Source: Zelonia costaricensis
Taxonomy: Eukaryota > Euglenozoa > Kinetoplastea > Trypanosomatida > Trypanosomatidae
Assembly: GCA_030849075.1 (NCBI GenBank)
Contig: JASAOO010003030.1
Span: forward strand, 1-18,138
Length of the DNA: 18,138 bases
Reading direction: 5' to 3'
Within the stretch, counting starts at the first letter, position 1. Every line of letters starts with the position of its first letter. Of this stretch, positions 11,201 through 16,522 are shown piece by piece. Both the position numbers and the translations under genes were made by a program. The notes under the pieces were generated by a model. The model was not told the DNA's origin. It saw only the letters and a program-made list of their open reading frames with translations, and did not search any database.

Positions 11201-14200
11201 CGGCCCCTCGCTGCCGCCACCACCACACCAAGAGCATCTGCCACCCCAACGTTCACCGCGACATCGCCAGCACGCAAGGGCGGGGCGGCATCCGCCACGA
11301 CGGCCAGCAGCAGCAGCAACGGCACGGGCCTGGCCGCGTCCTCGCCGGCGTCCACCCGGTCCGCGGCGGGCCAGCGCTCCCCGGCAAGCGGGGTGGCGTG
11401 CCCGCCAACCACCCTCGTCATCCCCATGCCGCCCAGCACGGCCTTCCCCGAGTCAGCCGCCGCGGACCTCAGTGCATCGCCCCACACCGCCGACCCAACA
11501 CAGGCGCCGTCGCCGCTGCCGCTGCCATCGGCGCGGACGCCCCCGAGCGGCGTCGCGCTTCCCACCACCATCGTCCCTTCCAGCATCCCGCCCGGCACGC
11601 AGATCGGCGTACGCGGTCGCAGTCACCGCACGCACTCGGGCCCCCTCCACAGCGCGAGCGACGAGGCGGCGGCGACGGCAGCGTTAGCCGCGGCCAGCAC
11701 TTGCGTGGCGCCGCCCGTGGTGGTGCTAGACGCGTTTCTGGAGCACGCGGAGCAGTCCGGCACTGCTGCTGCGGCGACGGCGCTGCGGGGCAGCGGAGGC
11801 CCGATGGGCGCCAGCAGCACCCGCACGTCCTCCACCACGAGCAATTCGTCCTCGGCGGCTCCGCCCAGTCACGCCAGCACGGCGAGCCCGGCCCCGTCTG
11901 CACGACCGAGTGTCCTTGGCGTGCAGGAGCTGGCCGTGAGGACTGCGTCCCCGTCCGACGTGGCTGGACGGCGGTGCCGTGTGCCGCAGCTCAGCGTAGG
12001 TGGGGGCAGCGGCGTCGACGCGAAGGCGGCGAACAGCGAGTCGGACTCGAGTGGCGCGAATAGCCCGGGGACGACTGCGGCACTCTCTCCCCCTTCTCCC
12101 CCTCCTCCTACAACTCTCACTCCCCTTCAAGACGCGTCGCAAGCGCCGCCGCCGCCGCCGTCGCTGAACGGGTGGCTGCACGACTCGATCGCGGGGAGCA
12201 CTCAGGCGCCGATGCCGTCAAGTGGGCGGGGCAAGCGCAAGCCCAGGGATGCAGCGGACAAGCCTGCCGCGGCGGTGACGCCGGCGACGGGCACAACCCC
12301 CTGCACCAACGGCGGCGGCAAGATCGGCGCTGCGGTGCGCGGCGGCGTCCTGAAGCAGAAGCGAAAGGCGGAGACCTCGTCCACGACGGCTACACCGGGC
12401 GCCACGCCGTCCACGACGTCCATTCCAGTTCCGGTGGCCTCCTCGCTGTCGCGCGGCGCTGGCGGCACCCCCCGTGCAGTCGAACACGGCCGCGCCGGTG
12501 TTGTGCCCGTGGCGAAGGCGAGCACGCCGATGTCGGCTTCGCGGAGGTCCTCGGCGAACGTGTCTTTTAGCCCAAAGCTGGCCCAGGCGCGGCGGCGGCA
12601 GCTCGTGCCAGCTGGCGGCGGCGACGACGCGGTAGCGGAAACATCCCCCGCCACCGCAGCAGCCGCCGACAGCGGCAAGGGCAAAGGCGGGCGTGGGACG
12701 GGCTTCAACACACCCAGCTCCCCCACCTCGGCTGCATCGCCGCGGCGTCTTTCCACCAGTGCCCCGCCGGGTGACACCCGCTTCAAACCGACGCAGCAGG
12801 CCTCCCCGCGGAGCACCGGCGGCGTGGCAAAATCCGTGAGCGTGGCAGCCGCGGAGCCGAAGAAGCCGGCGGGCGAGCTGAGCGAGCCGAGCGCGACGAC
12901 CGGCAACGAGAGCAGCCGGTCCGACGTGCTGAACGCCGCGCTGGAGGGCTCCACGGCGACGTCCTCCTCGGCGTCGGCCAAGACACCGCGACCGCCGGCT
13001 AAGCGCAGCGACGCCGACTCGAGCGGCGGCCCCACACAGCTGCCCAAGGGAACCAGTGGGCTCCGTCCTATCGGGAAGCAGAGGCAGCAGCCGCAGCGCG
13101 TGAGCGGTACGTCAAGCACGACCCGCTCTGCAGCAGCCGCAGCGGCAGGGGAGGAGCGTGGTGTGGTGCAGCCGTCCAAGCCAGCCGCGCTGCGCACCTC
13201 GCGCTGCCCCTCAGACCCGCTGCTGCTGGCGGACACGGCCAGCGGCAACGACTCGTCGACCTTGGCGCTGGCCTCCACGGCGAACGGCAGCGGCGATGCC
13301 TCCGCCGCGGCTGCGAACGCGAAGCCCAAGCGCAAGCGAGCGCAGCGCGGCACGGCGAGCATCAACACCGCCGATGTGATGCAGCGGATGTACGGCATGG
13401 GGGGCGGCGGTGGCGGCGGCAAGACCGGTGGGTCTGGGCGGGGTGGGCACGCGTCGGGCAAGCGGTCCGTGAGCGTGGGTATGAGCGAGTCCGCCTCGAC
13501 AGGCCCGTCCTTCCCCGGGTCCCCTCGCTCGCCAACGATGGAGGGGCGCGACCACGGGCACGAGCTGCCGGAGCGGGCGCTGGACCGGACGAGTGCCGCG
13601 GCGGCGGCTACGGCGACGATGCCCGTCACGTCCTCGTCCGTCTCCGGCGGCACCGGTGTCGCGACGAGGATGACGGTCCCCAAGACGCCCGTCTCCCCGA
13701 CGGACAACCCGCTAACGAAGCTGCCGGAGCTGCACATCAGCAACAACAGCAACAACGGCGGTGGTGGCAAGGAGTCCGGATGTTCGGTGGATCGTCGAAG
13801 TCGAGCCGGCCACAGGGAGAGTGGCCACCTCAGCGGCGGCGATATCGGCATGCGCCAGCACCAGCGTCAGCATCAGCAGCGACCGCACACACCGCCAGAC
13901 CGCCTCGAGCACTCCACGTCGCTGTCGCTGCCAGCCGAGTCGTGGGAGCACAACAGCGCTGACTTCCTGTGGCCTGTCCCGACCCTCCCCGGCTTCCTAC
14001 CCGGCGGCGTGGCAAAGTCGCAGCAACAGCACCACGTCAAGGCACCCGTCACCACCGCGCACGCGCTGACGGCGACGCACTCCGACACGCTCCCCGCCAT
14101 CGACCGCAGCAGCGCCTCCAGCTCCCTGGCGCTGGGCGACAGCACATCCCCGATGAACGGCCAGCTTGGCTCCTCCAGCAGCAAGCGCACGATACACCTC

Positions 14201-14695
14201 GACTCCCCGCTAGGGGGCGCGATCGCCGGTGGGCACCACTACCTGCCCAAGACGCTGCAGCCCCTGCACGCGGCGTCGGCGTCGAGTACGATGCGGTCGC
14301 CGCGCAACCTGGACAGCAAGGGGGCAGCCTCGAACAACTCCCACCCCGTGCTCCTGCCCTCCACCCCGTCCTCGACGCTGGCCTGCGCTGCGGCGGTGGC
14401 GGCGGCGGCGGCGGGTGGTGTGCAGACTGACAGCAACGGCGGCAGCGGCGGGCGGTCGGCTGCAAGGACGTCATCCGGCAGCACGAGTGGCCGCGGGACC
14501 TCCCCCCAGCCCAAGCTGTCACCTCGCGGCGAGTGCGTCCTGAGCGTGCCCAGCGTCACCTCGGTCGATCTTCTCAGCGACAAGGGCGACACGGGCGCCG
14601 GCAATGGGGCGGCCGAGCAGCGTCCGACGTCGTCTGGGCACATGCGTCGCGTGCGCAAGCTGACCCCCATCGCGCGCACCTCATCCCCAAGGTGA
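2213..14695 (+). CDS. giant PPEF/RdgC-like serine/threonine protein phosphatase with EF-hands (4160 aa)
   Basis: Predicted metal-dependent Ser/Thr phosphatase of the PPP superfamily, nearest by eye to calcium-linked PPEF/RdgC enzymes. Order of parts: RIIa/DPY-30-like docking helices (about 14-50); C2HC knuckles C60-C65-H77-C81 and C90-C93-H105-C109, plus a partial third from C114; IQ-like segment starting V394-Q395; catalytic domain about 534-845; EF-hand loops at 1079-1090 (good), 1363-1374 (degenerate) and 2009-2020 (good), and a fourth apparently split between D2050 and E2122; then a Ser/Ala/Pro/Gly-rich tail to 4160. All PPP motifs are present: GDIHGQ 585-590, NGDFIDRG 613-620, RGNHE 645-649, HGG from H699, RSHD 790-793 and FSASNY 811-816. 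PPEF-type details are NGDF, SASNY and the PW at 1104-1105 after the first EF-hand. Usual PPEFs are about 650-750 residues, so this is roughly six times longer. ATG 2213 is chosen as the first ATG after the predicted acceptor; ATG 2216 follows directly. No N-terminal Met-Gly for myristoylation and no membrane segment is seen, so it is probably cytosolic, cytoskeletal or flagellar. The family call is strong; substrate and location are unknown. Confidence 0.88.
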   Translation: MMNALTQYEQRDDYLNRFALRELVEDWLDRAAQEQPEDPYQYLIDEALDQRRSGGGIVTCPNKWCNMTMPASQFTAHRAACDNESGWVRCVRCNTRVDAAKMAQHRMYCRLERCALCGEVVLPRMLPTCPYRLVAEAERNRQAAMHRRERRQLRRRVHPLSEAAEVPGSSSGGGGGARGEEDDEEVGNSPRSPLCSSTATAASSPVSARAASAASQRPTSVHGVQVIAVPSLPVSPTATAATGGGGVGSSSASRGGRVGGDAAAAGMRPTIIDAATEAADTPAMSPMIHVLAASPVSESVLSSSNTPVVAGAGRRAGQVMLSPPAALPIPLQGSSDGGVAGGVLTTASRTTVSISRGTTPIPRPSFPAFAAADHALREQLDRYPAELLPSLRSVQHLWRRNLTAHRFRGEVLSRVWHQIDSAQEGMASRGGYADTIRIVTRSLEDGNSPRLSDAKGTPKRGQRPSGASSTINASGATSPLASTTDWNGARLVAPTSMTDAELIASEVMPASFVAHPVHVSGTPLENGAFMREADLTTLIRHFEGREMLPLSVTLQIVRAATKLLRQRPLVQYIATPSGGSLVVVGDIHGQMKDLEYIMNFMGQPTAQRYYLFNGDFIDRGPYGCEVLVYIFALMCTYPSYVYLNRGNHENYATNAEYGFMSELFAKYGNCSSYLLDAMVDSYEAMQLMTIVDRRIAVVHGGVPRFACTLDEIEKIGYFRDIPVVQQSNRTEQLLAELLWNDPVEKFRSRQLGTNHQGSGWRSSSRGCGVEYLGNITEQFLKKNELSLVIRSHDVKTAGFELAHKNKSITVFSASNYGGVSGNRGAVAVLTREAAQPVFHTWFLREDFRQLQAEAMRREEEAQDPEDGEVSPPSVEGLSPGTPQAVGSSSSHFLTKRVNPAQRSEAALLPLDEFIMAYYLNSECVLPDDDEVPSEANSSRSSAVSNLAEVNLDDVPPSPAQRAPSPSDGPAAGSIGGRNHSGWRLMSSASASSTMRRRTTQATSLSSSAGGGSHCGSPGHRGTTSSLAASLAGPCLPTLRAGSGLAMDLSIVMQLNTLQEIREMVYFHRYALLAAFNQVDETHTGTVYKAEWCVVMRDVLKVDVPWYYLCKYLVPSLEVDGVPSVEYVRFLRHLDVQFTLESRLSWQRATILRISSGLDLPEDIISAFCERPAGADGSSVTNSSSPAPTLSLRNTLQRSPQSPAQGPPPLSLQPHSGSPATSPAKSLSVTTSLDVNNPLTTVLPLSPMAPLSPASQQQRSSGGAASLRLPPVATASASSSAASPSALHGLGRGVSRMLDAGRQASPRMSSSSSSGSKSDEDEDEEWWCDVKVSFSNFANKVRVLSPAAAAMEDNEVYALFCFFDVAMEGHVYVGDLVDRIAKLAAEEEGSDEEAVLLMSGELDFSTVPGCTQQQQQRGGKGGDVITSPCCSSSPSRSSSSFSSSSSAVGSFAKRAAAGTDAGAGGGGGGADGGGGGGGGRALLMRKWNGGNGGGGLKGRLARFGGGGGGAGAGSPSPKASNSGNDLPLPLPARGGHRAVAGESDTSALSMGSLGDSESAQSGAAAASMSGHGGGGVPFNIFSASSDSGIEKGGGAGGDGPQRGTGIAGPVDTSTSHLTSLHPQDRQGSPASRGAKQDRGATGEKQLARSAAHRSVTFGDALNAPTWPSISTSSLSGGHGQSVHHLEATLANSAMALPIDYDDDDDGREADQQAVTAPPRAGSTPSSVKGSNSNRRRSSLLSYSTTSALSKLDRDGASVEAAVNVPAAMAAPAAPPSSATPLSSRSPPPPRGRAHGAAGDDEDTGASGTAADLVSRESSPGGRPTATFGVLSPPASLPVNPEASFGRRPATVKQSFRSYASNVDLAVSRPFDDDLSTNGSFQRSIDNATGPTSDAAGVGMPRSDNGAGDGHGGLHQQQQESPPPPPLHQHQQFTSRSLHLQTSTPPKQQQPQPHQQPQQHMPSSCSSSQAQPSSLDRRLATPPWIFSTLLRIPEQLLGGHSRLRMLFFALNQSKTGRLTEDEFLALIEFINCLLEHPLTKEQGSELFRFVHDASINCVQRLWDRQIRAASFSSGPSDAIVSGDVRASASPSMARLPSDKSAEAYARARVVSEELRGGPYITILEFIAIFCVKPVPYEDEVAAIEDLLTTGGALAAGAAAATMPSQLAVSLSDAGAQSPMPPSLRTSPNPPPTTGLPDGAAATGVGGEGSCGGPLHGGARGTAPAAAGPGMSGDSGVASAASGVLLSVLSQPALPLVLEPSDSAAVAAAALAGTTSTMLSPMASSDVPLTVVKAVPAKRLSNVAVTEPHEGSPLSNAPQSRRLSQDGTGGLQRRGSNLAIGTTPHAPILASSAGNAARAMRHRHSSLQGVSSGGGTESPTPRASFEGSLANTPGFSVPPSTRALPRNSGSGAGGVAPLPSYHSINTAGGAGRTVVVPSSPPVDDLHLRDLGRQPTSTPSTSVLSGVAAATMTPSAASAHLTTTTTTANDALGALLALRSVYGENATVKQLLQALLSSPLTTSRAVGDGWQDSPTATLPFPGVSASGRPAAFTAVDTAMTTTNVNALNVETPVAGPGRLEVYLTRSDSYPSTTPTSLTTPVTTQSGASDDASPFGGALAQGVRLHQARHSNLTESDLSLVTLNDTSTMSSSQMRRRDRAIDHALLPRAPSMRLPRTSIVKNGSGARRTSGLLEMSAASLAGARPYMLNRPTERRMTVMPGFGGAAALFPMDGSMNVLSGGSGLLSSLDGSGGSGGGPEVQMLAVSERTRSRLMGIGGSMRHRPSATVSAVSSGTFGEPHRSPVHDTLQAPAVAQLAAPPTQRRRSSASAAEHHAAAMAASQSSPRFDSPSPPDPLTGALEVRYVRTGFGVASSPPRGSGASQGAAVQRVAQSGRRQVLVRRVMRTTRRVEKADTLAPPAPPAPPVVGLATPSSPPRVTPATATLSARTTGSASPSTTSLTSTSSSRSHESLRGSAKAGRQAGAAPVPEPPPRTQVDKTHRRPLAAATTTPRASATPTFTATSPARKGGAASATTASSSSNGTGLAASSPASTRSAAGQRSPASGVACPPTTLVIPMPPSTAFPESAAADLSASPHTADPTQAPSPLPLPSARTPPSGVALPTTIVPSSIPPGTQIGVRGRSHRTHSGPLHSASDEAAATAALAAASTCVAPPVVVLDAFLEHAEQSGTAAAATALRGSGGPMGASSTRTSSTTSNSSSAAPPSHASTASPAPSARPSVLGVQELAVRTASPSDVAGRRCRVPQLSVGGGSGVDAKAANSESDSSGANSPGTTAALSPPSPPPPTTLTPLQDASQAPPPPPSLNGWLHDSIAGSTQAPMPSSGRGKRKPRDAADKPAAAVTPATGTTPCTNGGGKIGAAVRGGVLKQKRKAETSSTTATPGATPSTTSIPVPVASSLSRGAGGTPRAVEHGRAGVVPVAKASTPMSASRRSSANVSFSPKLAQARRRQLVPAGGGDDAVAETSPATAAAADSGKGKGGRGTGFNTPSSPTSAASPRRLSTSAPPGDTRFKPTQQASPRSTGGVAKSVSVAAAEPKKPAGELSEPSATTGNESSRSDVLNAALEGSTATSSSASAKTPRPPAKRSDADSSGGPTQLPKGTSGLRPIGKQRQQPQRVSGTSSTTRSAAAAAAGEERGVVQPSKPAALRTSRCPSDPLLLADTASGNDSSTLALASTANGSGDASAAAANAKPKRKRAQRGTASINTADVMQRMYGMGGGGGGGKTGGSGRGGHASGKRSVSVGMSESASTGPSFPGSPRSPTMEGRDHGHELPERALDRTSAAAAATATMPVTSSSVSGGTGVATRMTVPKTPVSPTDNPLTKLPELHISNNSNNGGGGKESGCSVDRRSRAGHRESGHLSGGDIGMRQHQRQHQQRPHTPPDRLEHSTSLSLPAESWEHNSADFLWPVPTLPGFLPGGVAKSQQQHHVKAPVTTAHALTATHSDTLPAIDRSSASSSLALGDSTSPMNGQLGSSSSKRTIHLDSPLGGAIAGGHHYLPKTLQPLHAASASSTMRSPRNLDSKGAASNNSHPVLLPSTPSSTLACAAAVAAAAAGGVQTDSNGGSGGRSAARTSSGSTSGRGTSPQPKLSPRGECVLSVPSVTSVDLLSDKGDTGAGNGAAEQRPTSSGHMRRVRKLTPIARTSSPR
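2252..2600 (+). other. N-terminal docking domain plus zinc-knuckle module of the phosphatase
   Basis: Residues 14-50 form two predicted amphipathic helices. The second contains a QPEDPYQYLIDEAL-type segment like the dimerisation/docking fold of PKA RII subunits and DPY-30 proteins (pattern P-x-D/P-x-x-x-h-h). It is followed at once by two regular C-x(2 or 4)-C-x11-H-x3-C knuckles and a third Cys set (C114, C117, C129) lacking the His. RIIa-type domains typically bind amphipathic helices of anchoring proteins, often in flagella. The similarity is by eye and weak in length, so the docking call is an inference; the zinc-ligand spacing is seen directly. Confidence 0.55.
3812..4747 (+). other. PPP catalytic domain of the phosphatase
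   Basis: This segment encodes the whole catalytic fold. The expected metal ligands are D586, H588, D615, N647, H699 and H792, and the acid/base His is H648. R619 and R765 sit where phosphate-binding Arg residues are expected. LWNDP (D741) matches the LWSDP position, and the fold ends in FSASNYGG. No key residue is missing, so activity is predicted. The long insert seen in animal PPEFs between HGG and LWSDP is short here; the extra length is outside the core. Confidence 0.9.
6599..6646 (+). repeat. GGN codon run encoding polyglycine
   Basis: Sixteen codons encode six Gly, Ala-Asp and eight Gly (residues 1463-1478), with mixed GGT/GGC/GGG use. More Gly-rich stretches follow to about 6750. It lies in the insertion between the second and third EF-hand units and is a likely site of length variation. 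Confidence 0.85.
7949..8086 (+). repeat. Gln/His/Pro-rich codon repeat within the phosphatase
   Basis: CAG/CAC/CCG-rich coding stretch (residues 1913-1958) with runs of four Gln and five Pro. It ends about 50 residues before the third EF-hand loop (2009-2020) and looks like a flexible linker of replication-slippage origin. Confidence 0.8.
8651..14692 (+). other. low-complexity C-terminal tail of the phosphatase
   Basis: About 2000 residues rich in Ser, Ala, Gly, Thr and Pro, with no recognisable fold. Visible short features are basic clusters resembling nuclear localisation signals (K3341-R3345, K3381-K3385, K3704-R3709), several RRxS/T sites (for example S2321, S2333, T2712, S3514), many SP/TP pairs, and Ala runs near 14377-14415. 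The frame stays open to the TGA at 14693-14695. The tail is probably disordered and may serve as a phospho-regulated scaffold; that role is inferred only from composition. Confidence 0.7.
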
Positions 14696-14787
14696 GAGCG
14701 ACTGGCGTGCGCTTGTGTATGCATGTATGCGGTGCGGACGCGGGAGGGGAGAGGGAGACGGAGGGGGTCGGAGAAATGGAGCATGGA

Positions 14788-14810
14788 GGGAGGAGGGTTT
14801 GGGGGGGGGG
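14788..14810 (+). other. candidate G-quadruplex in the phosphatase 3' UTR
   Basis: G-runs at 14788-14790, 14795-14797 and a ten-G run at 14801-14810, with loops of four, three and one base, satisfy a G3+ N1-7 pattern on the transcribed (sense) strand. It lies about 95 bases after the stop, so it would be present in the mature mRNA. Confidence 0.5.
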
Positions 14811-15043
14811 AGCGATGATCCGCTGAGTGGGCCGTTGCGCTCCTGCTTCTTCCTCGTTCGCTTCCCGTGCGTGTACTCGCAATCCGCCAAACGCCGCCTT
14901 CCAGCTTCCCCGTCCTTCCTGTCCTGCTTGCGCGTGGGGCTCCAACTCTCTCTCTCTCGCTCTCTCTCCTTCTCTGTTCTCCCTCCCGCTTCTCCTCGCG
15001 CCTCCGTGGCGGGCGCACAACCGACGTGGCGCTCTCCCGACTT

Positions 15044-15064
15044 GGGAGGGGGGGGGCGGGGGGA
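15044..15064. repeat. G-run
   Basis: Near-uninterrupted G stretch broken by one A and one C, in otherwise C/T-rich spacer. It could add to G-quadruplex potential and is prone to sequencing and length errors. Confidence 0.8.
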
Positions 15065-15448
15065 CGCTGCGTTGTGTGGTCATGTCTCCCGCCTTTTCTG
15101 CCTTGGCTGGAACGGGTCGCTGCAGCGGAGCGCGAGCGGGCGATCGGCGGCTGCTCGTGCTGTTGCTGCTGTGGTGCTACTGTGTGGTGTGTCGTCTCAC
15201 GACCGTCTCTCTCTCTCTATTCGGCTCCCCCCCCCTCATCGACTTTGCTCCGTGTGTTCTCCTTTTCCTTCGCTCTGTGTTGCCAACTGTGCCACGTGCG
15301 TTGTGTGTCACGTCCCTTTTCTGGGGCAGGCGTCATGTGCCGCCCCCTCCCCCCCCCCAACCCACCTCGACCTCTTCCTTCTCTTCACCTCCTCACGGCT
15401 CTCTCTCTTCCTCTTGATTCGCGAAAGGTTGCGTGCCTGCGTGCCTGC

Positions 15449-15472
15449 GTGTGTGTGTGCGTGTGTGTGTGT
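15449..15472. repeat. GT microsatellite
   Basis: GT dinucleotide run interrupted once by GC, in the spacer before the SNARE gene. Confidence 0.85.
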
Positions 15473-15571
15473 CTCTGCGTGGGTGCCCTCCTCGCGTTCT
15501 CCCTCCTTCCCCCTCCTCCTTTTACTCCTTGGATCAGCCCACCTTTGCCGAGAGGTGCTCTTACTAATGTC

Positions 15572-15595
15572 TGTGTGTGTATGTGTGTGTGTGTG
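15572..15595. repeat. GT microsatellite
   Basis: TG dinucleotide run with one AT interruption. It is the second of three GT tracts within about 330 bases. Confidence 0.85.
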
Positions 15596-15645
15596 CTTTG
15601 TGGGCTTCTTGATAGCTCCTGGATGCACGGAGTCGTCGAGCTGAT

Positions 15646-15683
15646 GGCATTCTGCTCCAGCCATGTGTGAAAGCCGGAATGCA
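15646..15683 (+). other. small inverted repeat / potential RNA hairpin
   Basis: GCATTCTG at 15647-15654 can pair with CGGAATGC at 15675-15682 (one G-U pair), with a 20-base loop. It lies in the least biased part of the spacer. An eight-pair stem can arise by chance, so function is only suggested. Confidence 0.35.
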
Positions 15684-15756
15684 CCTGGCGAGCTGCGCGT
15701 GCGATGTTCAAGTCTGTTTCGCAGCCCGGCAACCTAATGGCTCTGAGCTCTCTCTC

Positions 15757-15776
15757 TGTGTGTGTGTGTGTGTGTG
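15757..15776. repeat. TG microsatellite
   Basis: Uninterrupted TG run of ten units directly after a short CT run. Confidence 0.9.
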
Positions 15777-16140
15777 CACTGCACTCGTGCGCACTCGTAA
15801 ATACGGCGCAGACTAAGAGACACGAAACCAATACAGGGAAGCAAGCATAGGGCGACTTGAGGCGGACCTGACCACGCCCTCCTCCTCGAGCGTGCCCGTG
15901 CCCTTGCCGCGATGGTCCGCGAGGCCGCGGCCACACGCAGACACACCGATGTACGCAAGTACGCGTGTTTGCTTGTGTGCCTGTCGCAGCGTCGCCCGTC
16001 TCGCTTCGTCTGCCAGCCACCCCCTCTCTGCGCAGCGGGACGCGCGCACTCAGAGTGAGGGGAAGGGGTGGAGTGGATACGGCATGTGTGCTGAGTGGAG
16101 ACACGCGCGCCGCATGGGGGATCGGCTTTGCAAACAGCTG

Positions 16141-16160
16141 CCCCCCCCCCCCCTCCCCCC
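16141..16160. repeat. C-run
   Basis: Thirteen C, one T and six C. Such runs are typical of these spacers and are likely to be length-variable or assembly-error-prone. Confidence 0.9.
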
Positions 16161-16238
16161 GGCACTCCCTCCTATATGTGGCGCACCTCGGGAAAGGAGA
16201 TGCACTTTGGCGCCACCGTCCCCTGTCTCAGTGCACTG

Positions 16239-16397
16239 ACTCCGCCACCTCCCCGTCATCTTTCCTCTGTCGCCCGCACTCGGCTCCGCCTCGCTGGCGG
16301 AGCTCCGCCCCCTCCTCCTCCTGGCTGCGTCGACCACCGGCACTCTTGCTGTGCACCGCTTCTCCAGCCTTCACACCCACGCCCACACCCACCATAG
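16239..16397 (+). promoter_or_regulatory. candidate spliced-leader acceptor region for the SNARE gene
   Basis: C/T-rich sequence (16239-16390) contains AGs at 16366-16367 and 16396-16397. The latter would give a leader of about 125 bases with no ATG before 16523. A second, stronger pyrimidine tract (about 16405-16519) follows and has no AG until 16531-16532, which is inside the predicted coding region. The acceptor is therefore uncertain and affects which Met starts the protein. Confidence 0.35.
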
Positions 16398-16522
16398 CAA
16401 ACTCGCCTTCCTCCCTTCACGGCGCGTCCCCCCCCCCTCCTCTCTCCCATACTCCCTACGTCGGTGCACCCGCGCCGCGTTGTCCTCCCTTTTGCGTTCT
16501 TCGCTTTGCTCTCTCCTCCGCG

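Larger units (their letters stand above)
14696..16522. other. intergenic spacer: phosphatase 3' UTR and SNARE leader region
   Basis: No gene is supported. Open frames here (for example about 14715-15644) translate to Ser/Leu/Pro/Cys-rich low complexity. The first 120 bases are G-rich, then C/T-rich sequence with GT repeats follows, and about 15600-15960 is a less biased island with a small hairpin. After a C-run at 16141-16160 the sequence is C/T-rich up to the SNARE start. The polyadenylation site cannot be placed. Confidence 0.65.

Noticed and set aside
12202..13851. 549-codon minus strand frame
   Set aside because: Antisense to the low-complexity tail. It has no recognisable domain, and opposite-strand coding would break the one-strand gene order typical here.
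14715..15644. 309-codon + strand frame in the spacer
   Set aside because: Low-complexity translation across C/T runs and GT repeats; no family resemblance.
15965..16522. In-frame upstream extension of the SNARE
   Set aside because: The frame is open but has no ATG before 16523, and its translation is Pro/Ser/Ala low complexity from spacer-type sequence.
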